Shown here: positions 23,110-34,934 of the stretch, piece after piece
Position numbering within the stretch: position 1 is the first letter of the stretch
Layout: every line of letters begins with the position of its first letter
The notes under the pieces: model-generated
What the model was told of the DNA's origin: nothing
The model's database searches: none
The model's input: the letters and a program-made list of their open reading frames with translations, nothing else
Position numbers and translations under genes: made by a program
Source: Piezodorus guildinii
Lineage: Eukaryota; Arthropoda; Insecta; Hemiptera; Pentatomidae
Direction of reading: 5' to 3'
NCBI GenBank assembly: GCA_023052935.1
Contig: CM041295.1
Span: 107,634,711-107,698,710, forward strand
DNA: 64,000 nt

Positions 23110-23530
23110 AATAGTATAGGCCAGAAACTTGGACTTCAAAAGGAAACCTTAGGAAGAAACTCTTAGCCACAGAAGAGGACTACTGGAGGCGTGCGGTGGG
23201 AATATCTAAAATGGAAATAAGAAATACAACCATCAGAGAAAAGATGGAGGGTGAAAGACCCATTCTGGGAGAAAAACGCCTGATTTGGTATTGTCATTTA
23301 AAAAGAATGCCGAAAGGAAAATTACACAAACAAGTCTATTTGTAGAAAATTAAGGGGGAAAAAAGGCAAGGAAGACCAAGGAAGGCCTCTGGGATGACGA
23401 AACGGAGGAGTCTATGATGGGTCATGCTCTACGAGAAGATTGGATCTTAGATAGGACATTACGGAAAGAAGCCATCAAAACAATTTAAAGGAACCCACCT
23501 CAGTGGAAACTCCAAAATAAATAAATGAAT
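23110..23530 (+). pseudogene. RTE-like LINE C-terminal relic
   Basis: Frame pieces ETWTSKGNLRKKLLATEEDY, WRRAVGISKMEIRNTTIREK and LIWYCHLKRMPKGKLHKQVY, then stops, resemble the C-terminal part of RTE-type LINE polyproteins (LLATEMDYWRR...R...IREKM...WYGH). It ends in AATAAATAAATGA, a short tandem tail of the kind these elements carry. Confidence 0.75.
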
Positions 23531-24639
23531 CGAGATTTAAAATGATCATAATGTCAGTAAAATTAATCGTTTTCAGCCCTTTTTTTCAGTTTCCATATCC
23601 TTGTCGCTTGAGTAACATCATAATCTAAGGTCACGTGACAAAACATTTCTACCGCTTATGTTAAGATACTGAGAGTTTAGCTTTGTTTTTCACCAAGTTT
23701 AAACCAAGTTCAATAACTCAAATTTTAAGATATTCCACAGCCAGAACGGAGCAGGGAAGGGGGGGGGGCGACCCCCTAAAAGTTGTCGGGTCGGTGTGTT
23801 AAAAATAAAAGATAAACAACCAAAATGAGATATTATGGCATACTTTATGGTTAGCAACTGTTTTAACTTCCAACCACGGACTTAATTTCTTTAGTTATAT
23901 GCACACAGACAATGTATATCTTTTAACGATGTTTAACCTACTTGCCCTCCCCAAACATCCTCCCCTGTGCTCCTCATACTATCCTTATTCAAAATCTTTT
24001 CTCTTTCAATACCTTTTTGCTTCAATTTTAACACTATTTTCTAATGTTTTTTTGTTACAATTTTATATATCTTTGGAATAAATGCTAACAAAGGGTTGGA
24101 TAAGTTTGTTTGCCACCAAAATGGAAAATAGCTACTTTCATAACGTTCTTGCTATTGCCTGGTGTTATCATTTCTATTGGTCAAGCAATGTAAGTTAAGT
24201 GTAGAGCTGGTAGATAAAAAACTATCCTTAGAAAAAATATTTAATGTTTTTATTTCACGATCAACACAGACTCATTAGCTTAATAAGCTGATTATAATTG
24301 TTGTCGCCAGTTGTGAAACTATAAATTACAATATAAATATTATAAACTTATAGTTAATGTTAGTCTTTGGGCTGTTAGGAACGCCTTATTACGGACACTG
24401 TAACACTTACCTCCTACATGACAGGATGAACACCAGCCAACTCTGTGGCTCATCTTCAGAAAAACTGGAACAGAACAGAATCTTTGCTTCCACTTGAATA
24501 AAGATAAACGAATCAAGGAGAGGGTGATGAATTTTATCCTTTCTGGTGGAGTAACCTTCATAAAACTAGGAAATAATCCATCTTAACCCACGCTATAAGG
24601 GGGGGCTGTGAATTTACAAAGGGATTTAGACAAGGCGAA
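23531..24639. other. No recognisable gene
   Basis: Contains an 11-base G run at 23760. The 73-codon minus frame at 24340-24561 has several Cys (VGWCSSCHVGGKC) but no recognised family. Confidence 0.35.
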
Positions 24640-24730
24640 ATTGCGGACCTTTGACCTGTTGATAGCAGCTCGGCGCATAGGGTTCCAAAGTCACTTTTCG
24701 GGACAAAAGTCTACCTGGTCGTTATATTAT
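24640..24730 (-). repeat. Dispersed repeat rep-3, copy 1
   Basis: On the minus strand ACTTTTGTCCCGAAAAGTGA and the following GCGCCGAGCTGCTATC match the plus strand at 35870-35920. Confidence 0.65.
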
Positions 24731-24901
24731 CTTTCAGTGGAATTTATTTACCGTACGTATGAATGGATGATTTCTAATAGTCATGGCCGCAGATTGTATT
24801 ATTTATAAATAAAAAAAAGTGTGCAAAAGGCTTAAATAAATTTGTTTGGTAATAATTTAAGGAGAGATATTCACCCTTCCTGTAAAAATTCCTAAATTGT
24901 A

Positions 24902-26520
24902 CAGTGAGTGTCAAAAGTATTCGGAATTCGTATTCCTTTTCATTTAATAAGTAAATTTCACAAATATGAATTTATATAATTCTTTTTGATTCATAAATCT
25001 TTAAAAGAGACCCTCTTAAAGGAACATCACTGACCAGATAACCGAAAAGTTTACTGTTTTATAAAATATCCGATTAATTATGTAAAATTACAAGATCATT
25101 CAGTGTCAAAAGTATTCGGAAATCGTAATATCCTGCTGTTTAATGATTTCAAAAGTTAATAACCTCACTAATCTTCGATATAATTTTATGTTGTAAGCTA
25201 TTCTTCTCCCTCATGTAACATATACCCAATCTTTCGAAGAATTGTTTTTAAAATAAGGCCCTAAAATAAAAACGCAACAGTCGAACCACGCCTTCGAATA
25301 ATTTTTTAAAGAGAAATAGTTTAAATGTTACAAAAATTGAAGAGAATATGTGGATGGCTATGTATAGTGTGGATAATATAAAAATAAAATATAAAAGCAG
25401 AAAATTGAGTGTCCAAAAAATATTTAATGCTAAAACTGAAAGACTGATTATTCATCTAATAGGAAAACAATACCTCAAATGAGTAAACCTTAGCTTATTT
25501 CTGAATTTTTGAGAACTTCTGGATACACAATAAGTGTTTTAACTGTTCACTAGGTTCTAAAAAAGTATGACGTAAAGAAAAACATTGTACAAGAAGTATG
25601 GAAAACGTCTTTCAGCAAGCAAGGCAATAAGAGGGTTGGCTGAATGTTTGGTAACATTTTTTTAAAGAGAAGATTGGTGTATTAAAATGTTAACAGATGA
25701 CTTCCACACTAAAATACATAGTTCTTATGAAAAAAATATTGGTTTAGTCAAAACCAAATAAAGAATTTAGTATGTCATAGTAAAAAACTTGAGCGGTCAG
25801 TGATAGTTAGGTATTTTTTTCTTTGAAAAAGTTTAATAATATTGGATTCATGGACATAAGTATTAATAGATTGATGTATTTTATAAGTATGAAAAGCTAG
25901 AATTAAAAGTAGAAGAAAAATGACGTTTAAATTAAATTTTTAACATACGCGCGATCATGACTTAAGACATATATACGTTATCTATTCAGATTTAGTTGCT
26001 GCAAAATTTTCAAAAAGTTCTCGAAATCCCTCTTCCATGATTTATATAAAATTTAATTAACTATTTGTGGGCCCTACTAAAAAGGAAAATCAGGAAATAC
26101 CATGTTCAAAATGAAAATGTCCTCTAGAAACAAGAAGGGCTTGAATGGGATAATTTTTCACACTAAACAATTAATTAATTAGTTAGATTAATTCCTAGTT
26201 GGTTGAAAATGTATAATTTTACAAAAAGTTTTACCAAGTGGGTGTTTATTTATGATCACCGCATTAATATGATTAGGAAACCACGTAATTCCGAATACTT
26301 TTGACACCATTGACATACACTATTTTTAATTTTTTCGTAAATGAGCGTTCAAAACGTTAAAAATAAAGTAATTGTTGTCTTAATTTTTGGTTTTAGCTAT
26401 TGTATACCTTCCTTCTAACATAATAAAGTCGTTAACAACTCCTTAAAGACATAAAAAATAAGTTAAAATCAAGTAAATTACGGAATGGTAGTAAATTCCG
26501 AATACTTTTGACACTCACTG
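24902..26520. mobile_element. Tc1-like DNA transposon, decayed, 1619 bp
   Basis: Outer termini CAGTGAGTGTCAAAAGTATT and its complement at 26501-26520 abut TA. Inner copies of the same word (CAGTGTCAAAAGTATTCGG near 25101; CCGAATACTTTTGACACC near 26291) give the IR/DR arrangement of some Tc1-like elements. The interior is AT-rich with many stops; a stretch at 25600 reads WKTSFSKQGNKRVG. The transposase is destroyed, and the strand of the gene could not be decided. Confidence 0.88.
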
Positions 26521-27768
26521 TATATAGTAAGTACTTTTTGGAAATCAACGTCTTAATTGATGGTGTCGACTTCGAACCTTGGGGTTAGCTAAGGCTATTA
26601 TTATTAAACGACGCTATCGTCTATCCTTTGGAAGGGAATCTACAAAAACCGATTCTCATTGAACGGGAGAACTGGAAAAAAGATGGAAAAGACAAGCCAT
26701 GTATCAATGCATTGTAATGCTAACAATAGGAGTAGGCCTAACAGCCCAAAACTAACAATCCTCAATGGCTTTAATACTGAATGTCTATTCAACCATATAG
26801 CTAATTCTTACTAAACACGTTTAAAGTGAAAATATGGCTTCATGGTTTATAGGTATTATTTAAAGCTTAAATATATTTATATAAACGTTACAAAAATCAA
26901 TAAGCTTCTCTTTTCCTGCATACTCCCGTTTTACTTACACTTCAAATTATACCTCATAGATTTTGTCAACCTAGCTGAAAAGTTCATATGTTGCGTTTCA
27001 ACATTGTTAAATATTATATAATATATTATAATACAATGTACAATCTATAATATAATCTTACCTAATATTAAAAAATATATATATATATATATATATTATA
27101 AATATATATATATATATACATATTATATATATAAAATATATATTACAATTAAATATAAACCAAAAAAGTTAGTTTTCATTTTAAGGAGTACGTGGAAGAA
27201 AATTACAAAGAATGGTGGTCAATGAAATCCTCTGTCAATTTTTGGTTCCGTCGGAATTTTTTTTTTTAAATTATTCATAGTATATGTACAATTTTTTCTT
27301 AGAGCAATAATGACTTATTTATCTTGTATAGATAGTTAATCCTGAGAAAGGTAATTATGTTTATATTGACATTATGTGCTGAAATCTCTATTGAGGCATG
27401 ATGATAGGTTGTGTCTTTCCATACAGAATAAACTGGTGTAGCAGATGCACTGTTGTGACAAATATCTTTTCAAGAGGATTCTATTGATATATTGTTACTT
27501 TTGGAGATAAAAACAAGGCTTAATTAATGAGGCTAAGATTACTTTCTGTTATAGCCAAATTTACATGAGTATATTTTTCAAGTTCCAATTTTTTAATTAG
27601 AACATTCACTTATTTAAACACTACACTGGTTTAATTTAAAAAAATACATATAATAAGTAATTTCGAAGATAATTTTACCAGTGACTGTAATTTCTTAACT
27701 CTCGCTAATAAAGGACATCTCATAGTTTTCTAGATCAGTACGACTTGAGGAAGATTTACTTATTTATT
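26521..27768. other. No recognisable gene; AT-rich alternating tract
   Basis: Interrupted (TA) tracts at 27068-27146 form a near-palindromic low-complexity block. A single T run at 27257. No frame of interest. Confidence 0.45.
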
Positions 27769-28114
27769 CATATTAAAACAGCACAAATTTTTATTCCATA
27801 TCTTTTTTATTTTCATTGTTACACAAATTGTCACATGTAGTCAACGTTTCGGGGCTTTTTCCCCCATTTTCAAGACTTTTTTATATGTACATACTAATTT
27901 TCTATAGCTCACAGCTACACTCGCTTGATACGCAGTGAGCCAAAAGTCAAACCTTAAAAGTGGTTGTAGTTGTTAACTATAGAAAATTAGTATGTACAGA
28001 TAAAAAAGTCTTGAAAATGGGGAAAAAGCCCGAAACGTTGACTACATGTGACAATTTGTGTAACAATGGAAATGAAAAAGATATGGAAGAAAAAATTGTG
28101 CTGTTTTAATATGA
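27769..28114. mobile_element. Fold-back element, Penelope-related arms
   Basis: Arms of about 150 bases (CATATTAAAACAGCACAAAT at 27770, reversed at 28094-28113) flank an 80-base centre. Each arm contains the motif read as AAAGCCCCGAAACGTTGACT or AAAGCCCGAAACGTTGACTA toward the outside. This GCC-CGAAACGTTG core is the one seen next to hammerhead-like sequences in Penelope-like elements. Confidence 0.75.
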
Positions 28115-28309
28115 CATCTCATACTGATAAAAAAAAAAATAATTTTCCTTTATCTCATTTAATCAATTTTGGCCACTAAATACCTATTGTTTCTCTTATT
28201 TCACGTTCCCACCAACTTCGATAACGTGGGGTTGAAGATCGTGGGTTGGATACGAGAGGAGTTGGATGGTTTAGTAGATCCTCAAAGTTGTTAAGGTGGA
28301 AGGGAGAAT

Positions 28310-28392
28310 AGCGCGAAGCTGCACGGCATCATTCCTTGGATGCTATTAACAGTGCTTCAAGCAAAGAATTTGTATTACACAGTGGCGCCGCA
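28310..28392 (-). repeat. Dispersed repeat rep-3, copy 2
   Basis: GGATGCTATTAACAGTGCTT and CAAGCAAAGA, CACAGTGGCGCCGC correspond to the reverse complement of 35890-35960. Confidence 0.55.
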
Positions 28393-28674
28393 CTAAATTA
28401 AAGTACGTCTCATTTTATTTCCATCACCTGTCTGTACGAGCTTTTTATCTACCCTTTACAATGAATTTTCAGTTCTTTCGTGGAGCAACCTCTAAAATTC
28501 TATTTCGCTTAACCCGTTGCCGCAAATGACGGCTATAGCCGATCTTTGGCGATATGTAGGCAAACTGCTATAGCCGTCATGCACATTTTAATCTATAAGA
28601 AAAAGGACAGTGTTAGTGGGCAGTGTACTGACTCATACAATTGTTCATTATTAAGTAATACATCGAGAAGAAAT

Positions 28675-29545
28675 CTGGTGCGGGCAACACACGACTTTCA
28701 CTTACCTCCATTTTTAAAATCAATGAAAGAATTTTCAAATACAGTTAGAGATAAAAATACGTGAAATTATTAAGGAATTAATCAAATTGAATTTATATAG
28801 AAACATGTGTTTTATTAAAAAATCTATCATATTATTATCTTAAATAATCAGTTAGTTTTATCTTCTTTTCATCACTCTCCATTAACTTCTAAAAGCTTGT
28901 GTATGAGATGATATTTTTTCTAAAATCTTTAGCTTTCCTATGGTATATCATACATGTATATTACTGCTCTTATGTTCAAAAACGAAAAATTGCATTAAAA
29001 AAATATTTTTTCTGTTTTCTCCTTTAGTTGGGTATCGAATTTATATATTTACCTGTTTTTCATCAGCGTTAACAAGACAATCTAGTTATTATTATTGAAT
29101 CTACAAAATTAAAGGTACTTTAGGGGAAGAAAATTTAAAATATCGGCATTTAAGCCCTGTCAGACCATTTTTATCCAAATAAAACCTACATGATATTAAA
29201 GCCCATTAAATTTTACATCGATATAGCGAGTTTAATCAAAATCGTCGGAACCGTTTTTGAGAAAATCGAAAAAAAGTGCAAAATGCATAGTATAAAGTGC
29301 CTCTTCTGGTAAGCTCATTTTAATGAAAAAAATTTTGTCACGTCTCAGGCGTATAGTTGTCTTAAATATGAAATTTCAGTTTCATAGGACTTACCGTTTC
29401 CGCCCGGGAGTTACCACGCACACAGACCTTTTTGCGGGACTTGATTATTTGGACTCAGGGAACCCTAAAACGTGTATTTCCGTTGAAAACTGGAATTCGA
29501 AAATTTTCACGATCGCAATACTTCCCCTTACTATATATAGTAAGT
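28675..29545 (-). repeat. Rep-1 copy, full length, inside the piggyBac element
   Basis: On the minus strand it runs from CTTACTATATATAGTAAGGG through AAGTCCCGCAAAAAGG, the block TTTTCTCAAAAACGGTTCCG, ACAGGGCTTAAATGCCGATA, to TCGTGTGTTGCCCGCACCAG. The small frames here are antisense shadows. Since it lies wholly within the piggyBac it was mobile after that insertion. Confidence 0.78.
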
Positions 29546-29855
29546 GAAAGTAAAAAATGTTATAGTATGTCAGACAGCATATCAATTTTTTTTTTTAAGC
29601 GTTTTCTCATCCTTGACCAAATCGAAACATTTGGGCATCAAGAGACAAATGACGGCTATAACAGTCGTTCACGATAATGACAGCGTTCGGTAGTAGTCCC
29701 ACACGTTTAGTACATTTCAGTTCATACAGTTGAAAAGTGTGTTTTTGTGAAGACGAACCATTTATTCTGTATCTTTTCATAAATTAGGTAAACTTAGACC
29801 AATTAATCTTCTCAAAATTGAATTAAATAAAAAAATTGAAATTATTTGACAGAAT

Positions 29856-29960
29856 ATGTACCAAACCAGAAAAGAAACATCATATAGATGTAAAACTTGT
29901 CCGCAGAAACCACCAGTCCAGAATGCTTCGAATTCTATCATTTATAATGCTTTCTTGTAT
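29856..29960 (+). pseudogene. piggyBac transposase C-terminal remnant
   Basis: The frame reads MYQTRKETSYRCKTCPQKPP and then PVQNASNSIIYNAF. RKE.SY.C..C..KP resembles the Cys-rich C-terminal domain of piggyBac transposases (RKET.Y.C..C), with later Cys lost. It lies on the plus strand in the right half of the element, as expected. The remainder of the transposase is missing or unrecognisable. Confidence 0.65.
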
Positions 29961-30022
29961 GTATGTGATTTGTTTTCTGAATTAAATTTGATTTCATTTT
30001 TACTATTTTATAAGCAAAATAA

Positions 30023-30345
30023 ATTGAGGGAGCGGCGTGGTCTAGTGGATAGAGCACTAGTCTGCTGTGCTCCGGGTCCAGGGTTCGAATCCCGGCTGTG
30101 GCAGAATATTATTTATTCTGTTAATTCAGTCGGGGGACGACCCTAGGGTATGGAGACCCTCCTGGGGCAGACCCAGTCTCTATAAAGTGGGTACCCAAAT
30201 TAATTGGGGAAAAACCTGGCGGCTGAGCGTGATTAAGGCCTAATCACCTCATTGAACTCCCGTTGGCCTAGAAACAGTACGAATCTCTATATGTACTGAG
30301 CCCAAGACCCTTCATGGGTTGTAGTGGTACAGCAAAAAAAAAAAA
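30023..30345 (+). mobile_element. SINE-1, full-length tRNA-derived SINE
   Basis: Head GGGAGCGGCGTGGTCTAGTG with A box TGGTCTAGTGG and B box GGTTCGAATCCCGG at 30082. The body includes AGTCGGGGGACGACCCTAGG, GGCGGCTGAGCGTGATTAAG and CCCTTCATGGGTTGTAG, followed by an A-rich tail. The region before the B box reads like a tRNA anticodon arm but the acceptor ends do not pair well. Relatives at 8499, 58660, 61786 and 63431. Confidence 0.9.
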
Positions 30346-30714
30346 ATAAAAAAATAAGCAAAATAAATTACGAATGATAACTTTGTTTCAAACTGATTTT
30401 CTTGTGTTAAGTTTACACCTATTTACTCTCTTTTATTCATAGGGATAATTTTGAATAAGTAAAGCAAATAGCGTATAGTCGTCACGACGGTCATAGCCGT
30501 CATTTGCTCCGGGAAGAAAAAAAAAAATGACGGGATGAGCAAATGACGGTTATAGCCGTCGAAAGTTTTTTTAGAAAAACTGTGCCAAAATGTGATAATT
30601 TTCACTTCAAAACATACAACTTACACTCGGTTTCATCTGGCAGTCATAAACAATAAAAACAAAATGTGTTTCGGAGCACGATCGTCAAATTAAATGTGTG
30701 CGGCAACGGGTTAA

Positions 30715-31369
30715 GTTATACCCTTTTATTACACATTTTTTCAAACATTATCTATTAAAAATAAAAAGCCTTTAAATAAAGATAATTAATTTTTGTACAA
30801 AAGGGTATTGAGCCGCTGGAAACCGACATGTCACGACACAATAAGAGGAAATGGCCACATAATACGAAAATACGGTCTTCTGCCCATAGCTTTTTCATTA
30901 GTCACAGGTTATCTGTAGTTTTTAAATTGTTGTATTTATAATTAAATTTCCAAGCTTTAATAATTGCTTTCAGAAGTAAATTAATATTATTATTTAAATT
31001 ATTAAACAAAGATCATCTTTAAGCATAATTTTATTTATGATTTTTAATAATGTACTCTCTATAATTATATAAATAGACAATTTCTGATAATATCATTATT
31101 AGAAACAGGATTTCCATTATTTTACACATTCTTTTAGCATTGCGTGTGACAGATTCAAACCCGGATAGCTATCCCGTTCATGTATTCGAGAATAATATAT
31201 TACAATCTTATACAGCACGAAATTGCATGTTTTGCTCTTTTTGGGCATAATTTAACGTTTTTGATTTTTATTGCATTCAATTGCATTTATTACACTTTCG
31301 ACTTAAATTTTAATATCACATTTGATCGAACCAAAGTTTTGGTAGTGAAAATACAGAGAAATAATAAAT
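30715..31369. other. No recognisable feature
   Basis: AT-rich; the 73-codon frame at 31180-31401 is hydrophobic but has no recognised motif. Confidence 0.35.
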
Positions 31370-31560
31370 ATTTAAAGTTTAATTTTATCATTTTTCTCTG
31401 ATTAAATCTAGATTTAAATTTATAAGTTAAGAAGAGATAAAATGGATATTTGGAAGTCAGTATTCAGTAAGTAAATACATCCGTCTAAAATAAGGCATTT
31501 TATTGTTTTTATTCGTTTAACTTTACTTTTATTCATTTTACGTCATTTTCGAAGCTTGCC
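31370..31560 (+). repeat. Dispersed repeat rep-5, copy 1
   Basis: Matches 50935-51105: TTTATCATTTTTCTCTG, GGTTAAATCTAGA (variant), AATACATCCGTCTAAAATAA and GTTTTTATTCGTTTAAC. Non-coding. Confidence 0.7.
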
Positions 31561-31589
31561 CTCCAGTGACTGGTTCGAAGACGTTCATT

Positions 31590-32510
31590 GTTATTGTGCT
31601 ATACTGAATCCCCCCCCCCCCTTGTCAGGATTGTCAGGAATTGAAGAGGAAGAAAGGATTGAAACAAGAGGATTAGGGTGGGAATGGAGTTTATCATGAA
31701 AGGAATGGTATCTAGATCGGGCCAAATCAGCAACATACGGAACATTAAGGTCTTTATGGATAAGTTTGTTCGTGACAAAGTAAGGAGCATCGAGGATTTT
31801 ACGAAGGATTTTGGATTGTAGGGATTGGATACAGGAAGAATTCGATGGTATAGTAGAGCCCCAAAGCTCTACTCCGTAAGTCCATATCGGCCTTATGATA
31901 GTCATGTAGATGAGTCTTTTGTAGTTAAGTGGAAGATTAGAACGTTTGTCCAGTAAGTGTTGAAGTAGTCGAAAACTTCGAGCAGTTTCTTGTCGTTTCA
32001 GGTGTGAGTGTTCCAAGTAAGGCGTTTATCAAGGTGCAGTCCTAGATGTCGGATCTGTTCAAGCGGGACAAGAGGAGTATTATTGAAGGAGACAGTAGGG
32101 CAGGATGTCATAGGTTTACGACGAAGGGTAAAGGTAATTTGGTTGAATTTGTTGGCATTAATTTTAATTCTCCAATTCTGACACCATACCTCAAGGTCTC
32201 TGAGGTGGGTTTGGAGAGTTTGAGAGGCAATAGTATTGACTGATAACACACAAGTGTCATCAGCATAGGTTGAAAGGAAAGTGTTAGGATGGGACGGGAT
32301 ATCAGCTGTATAAACTGTGTAAAGAAGGGGTCCTAGGATACTGCCTTGAGGAACTCTAGCAAACTGACTAAAAATGGATGAATAGGAATTATTATGATTG
32401 ACTTTGAAGGATCTGTCAGTGAGGTAGGACTAGATAATAAGGAAGTATGTAGGGGGGAGAAATTTGCGGAGCTTGTAAAGCAATCCCGGGTGCCAGACTC
32501 GGTCTAATAA
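31590..32510 (-). pseudogene. J2 Jockey-like LINE reverse transcriptase, 5'-truncated
   Basis: From the right edge leftwards: RVWHPGLLYKLRKFLPPTYF, a stop, YLTDRSFKVNHNN, FARVPQGSILGPLLYTVYTA (RT motif), STYADDTCVLS with the YADD active site, then WCQNWRIKINANKFNQITFT, a frameshift near 32010, and LLDKRSNLPLNYKRLIYMTI, WTYGVELWGS and RKILDAPYFVTNKLIHKDLN of the thumb and tail. At least one stop and one frameshift make it a pseudogene. This is the most complete RT domain in the window and the reference for J2. A C run at 31609 marks the left end. Confidence 0.9.
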
Positions 32511-32828
32511 TACTAATTCTAATATTAATTTATTTCTCTCCGCAAGGCAATAAATAATACTTGGAAATATAATAATAAAACTACTTAAAACCTTTATATG
32601 ATGTCCTGTTAGTTAAATATTAAATTAGGTCACCCTTGAATTTTGAAAAAACTGGACACAGACAACCAAATTGTAGTAGAATGTGACGGTATCATTTTTT
32701 TTCAGAGTTTTTTCGGTTCCCAGTTGCTCTAAACTTATTTGTAAAAAAAATAATTGCATTTATTTTAAGGTTTTTTTTTATTTTTAATAGATAATTCATT
32801 AGAGAAAAGTATCTATTAACGGATTATA
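32511..32828. other. No recognisable feature
   Basis: AT-rich spacer between two mobile elements. Confidence 0.4.
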
Positions 32829-33349
32829 TTTGGTTGTCAAATAAGTTCGTAGCGTTTTTTTACTGGTGGTTTCAATAAAAACTTCAAATTCTTGTAAATA
32901 TTTTTAATCAATTATATATGATCCATTTCGATTTATTACATGTTGGAATCTTTAAGGACAAGGCGAGCGCTTTGCGTCTTCCAATGTCAAAATTTCTGAG
33001 CAAACTACTTACGGACGGGGATTTCTCTTAAGTCATCATCTTCATACACACTGCACATTTCGGAAATAAAAAATCATTAATTGAGGAAAATTATCATTTT
33101 TTCTTCTCCATTTTGAGCAAAATAACACTTAAGGATGAGGAATCTCGGTTAAAATTGATGTAGGAAAACATTTGTGTAGCTATTTGTGTTATTTTGCTAA
33201 ACCCGTCGAGTTTCTACAGTTATTTCCTGTATAAAATTGGTGGGTTTAGCACAATAGCACAAATAGCATGCTATAGCAAACGTAGTGAGTACCCCTATTA
33301 TAATATATTATAATATTGAAAGAGGCTACGAACTTATTTTACAACCCAA
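32829..33349 (-). mobile_element. Mariner relic, second copy of the 4473 family, with nested MITE-1
   Basis: Termini TTTGGTTGTCAAATAAGTTC and GAACTTATTTTACAACCCAA. The interior is the reverse complement of 4590-4830: CTTACGGACGGGGATTTCTC and GATGAGGAATCTCGGTTAAA. No coding frame survives. MITE-1 copy 3 has inserted at 33175-33295. Confidence 0.8.
33175..33295. mobile_element. MITE-1, copy 3, left-truncated
   Basis: Almost identical to 7595-7715 (TGCTAAACCCGTCGAGTTTC, ATGCTATAGCAAACGTAGTG) with an intact right terminus GAGTACCCC before TA; the left inverted terminus is lost. Confidence 0.85.
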
Positions 33350-33372
33350 GCTTAATTGAATGATAATTATAG

Positions 33373-34752
33373 ATTTGTTCGGTAAATATTAGGCCGTTTT
33401 ACAAAAGAATTCTTGGATATATTTTTTTAAACAATTTATTTAATTTCTAGTCATCGCAACGTTTAGCCTCTAGGGCCATTCTCAAGCTTCTGTAATCAAT
33501 TAAAGTTTCATTGCATTTATACATTTTAAACAATCTAATTACAACACATAATAAATTATTTTTAATAATTATGTCACCTACCAAGCATGTACCATGTTAC
33601 ATATCATTTCATTTCACCGCTTTTCAGCAGCGTCGTCAAAATTTTAAAAAAATATCATTTTTAAAAAAAAAACCTGTACTAAAAATATCATATTGTATTT
33701 CATCATCAATTAAAAAGGGATCTATTTTTTTAAAAAAGAAACATTTTTATGAACTTACTCAACAGTTTTCGGCCGTCTAGGTGTTCTCGTGCGCGACTAA
33801 ACTTGGGGTGGGGATGCCAAAGGATTTATATATTTACTCTGTCAATAGTACTTGCATAAAAGGTGTTCAGGTTGTCAACGTCTGTTTGCTGGTTCACTGA
33901 TTTTTCTAAATATTTTGTTATATAAATTGATTCAGTGATCCTCCTTTTATTTATGTTTTCTTCCTTATGTAGGACTGAGATATTATCAAAATCAAAATTA
34001 TGTTTATATTTATCGCAGTGTTGTGACAGACCTGTAGCCAATTTTGATTTTGTGCATTTCGAGTTACAGTTTTGTTTATGTTGCTGTATTCTCTTCTGGA
34101 GCCATTGTGACGTTTGTCCATAATATGATTGATTTTCACAATTTTTACAATCTATTTTATATATGACATTTGTCATCTTTTGTTTTGGTGTTTCGTCCTT
34201 AGTTTTAGTATAAAGTTTTTCTATTTTATTTACAGTTTTTTTCCCGAATTTAATTTCGGTTACATCATATTTTTAAAATGTTTTTTCTACTTTGGCATCC
34301 CCACCCCAAGTTTAGTCGCGCAAGAGAACACCTATAAGACGGCCGAAAACTGTTGAGTAAGTTAATAAAAAATGTTTCTTTTCTCTTTTTTAATAAAATA
34401 GATCCCTTTTTAATTGATGATGAAATATAATATGATATTTTTGAGTACAGTTTTTTTTTTTTGAAAAATGATATTTTTAAAAATTCATTTCACCGCTGCT
34501 GAAAAGCGGTGAAATGAAATGATATGTAACATGGATATGCATGGTAGGTGACATAATTATTAAAAATAATTTATTATGTGTTGTAATTAGATTTTTGAAA
34601 ATGTATAAATGCAATGAAACTTTAATTGATTACAGAAGCTTGAAATGGCCCTAGAGGCTGAAACGTTGCGATGACTAGAAATTAAATAAATTGTTTAAAA
34701 AAATATATCCAAGAATTCTTTTGTAAAACGGCCTAATATTTACCGAACAAAT
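33373..34752 (-). mobile_element. Penelope-like element between long inverted arms
   Basis: Inverted arms of about 450 bases (33373-33823 and 34289-34752) run from ATTTGTTCGGTAAATATTAG inward to CGACTAAACTTGGGGTGGGG. Between them lies only the GIY-YIG end of the polyprotein. Penelope-like elements are known to carry terminal repeats that may be inverted, and to place GIY-YIG last. Each arm has a CGCAACGTTT(C)AGCC motif like that of the other fold-backs. The RT domain is absent. Confidence 0.85.
33826..34272 (-). CDS. Penelope GIY-YIG endonuclease, 5'-truncated
   Basis: Frame open from about 34272: YDVTEIKFGKKTVNKIEKLY, KTKDETPKQKMTNVIYKIDC, KNCENQSYYGQTSQWLQKRI, QQHKQNC and so on to STIDRVNI and a stop at 33826. 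The IYKIDC..C....YYGQT.QWLQKR...H pattern is a GIY-YIG nuclease with the Cys pair typical of Penelope-like retroelements; the I-Y of the first motif and the Y-G of the second are present. The preceding basic linker is also typical. The first Met in frame (34176) is unlikely to be a natural start. The reverse transcriptase that should precede it is missing, so this is a fragment although its frame is intact. Confidence 0.88.
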   Translation of the reverse strand, partial: KYDVTEIKFGKKTVNKIEKLYTKTKDETPKQKMTNVIYKIDCKNCENQSYYGQTSQWLQKRIQQHKQNCNSKCTKSKLATGLSQHCDKYKHNFDFDNISVLHKEENINKRRITESIYITKYLEKSVNQQTDVDNLNTFYASTIDRVNI

Positions 34753-34934
34753 ATTCAAACAAAAGAACAATTACGACAATGATGAGAAAAAGATAACTAT
34801 AGAGTTGGCTCAACGAGAAAATTGAAAATTCTTTGTGTGTGGTTGAAAGAAAGCTCGTAAGGGCAAGTGATGAAATAAAAATGTGAAGTAATCAGATTTG
34901 CTGCAGCGCACAGTGGTTCTAAACGCACTTAATA

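Larger units (their letters stand above)
28513..30710 (+). mobile_element. piggyBac-like element with TTAA duplication
   Basis: Termini CCCGTTGCCGCA and TGCGGCAACGGG are inverted and flanked by TTAA at 28509-28512 and 30711-30714, the signature of piggyBac. Subterminal copies of the palindromic word TGACGGCTATAGCCGTC occur at 28526, 28565, 29649, 30488 and 30544. A rep-1 copy (28675-29545) and a full SINE-1 (30023-30345) are nested inside. A remnant of the Cys-rich C-terminus is at 29856. Confidence 0.9.

Noticed and set aside
27068..27146. Origin of replication or AT-rich regulatory element
   Set aside because: Simple interrupted TA repeat, common in this window; no further evidence.
30023..30110. 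tRNA gene
   Set aside because: A and B boxes are present but the acceptor ends do not pair and the unit continues into a SINE body with several relatives in the window.
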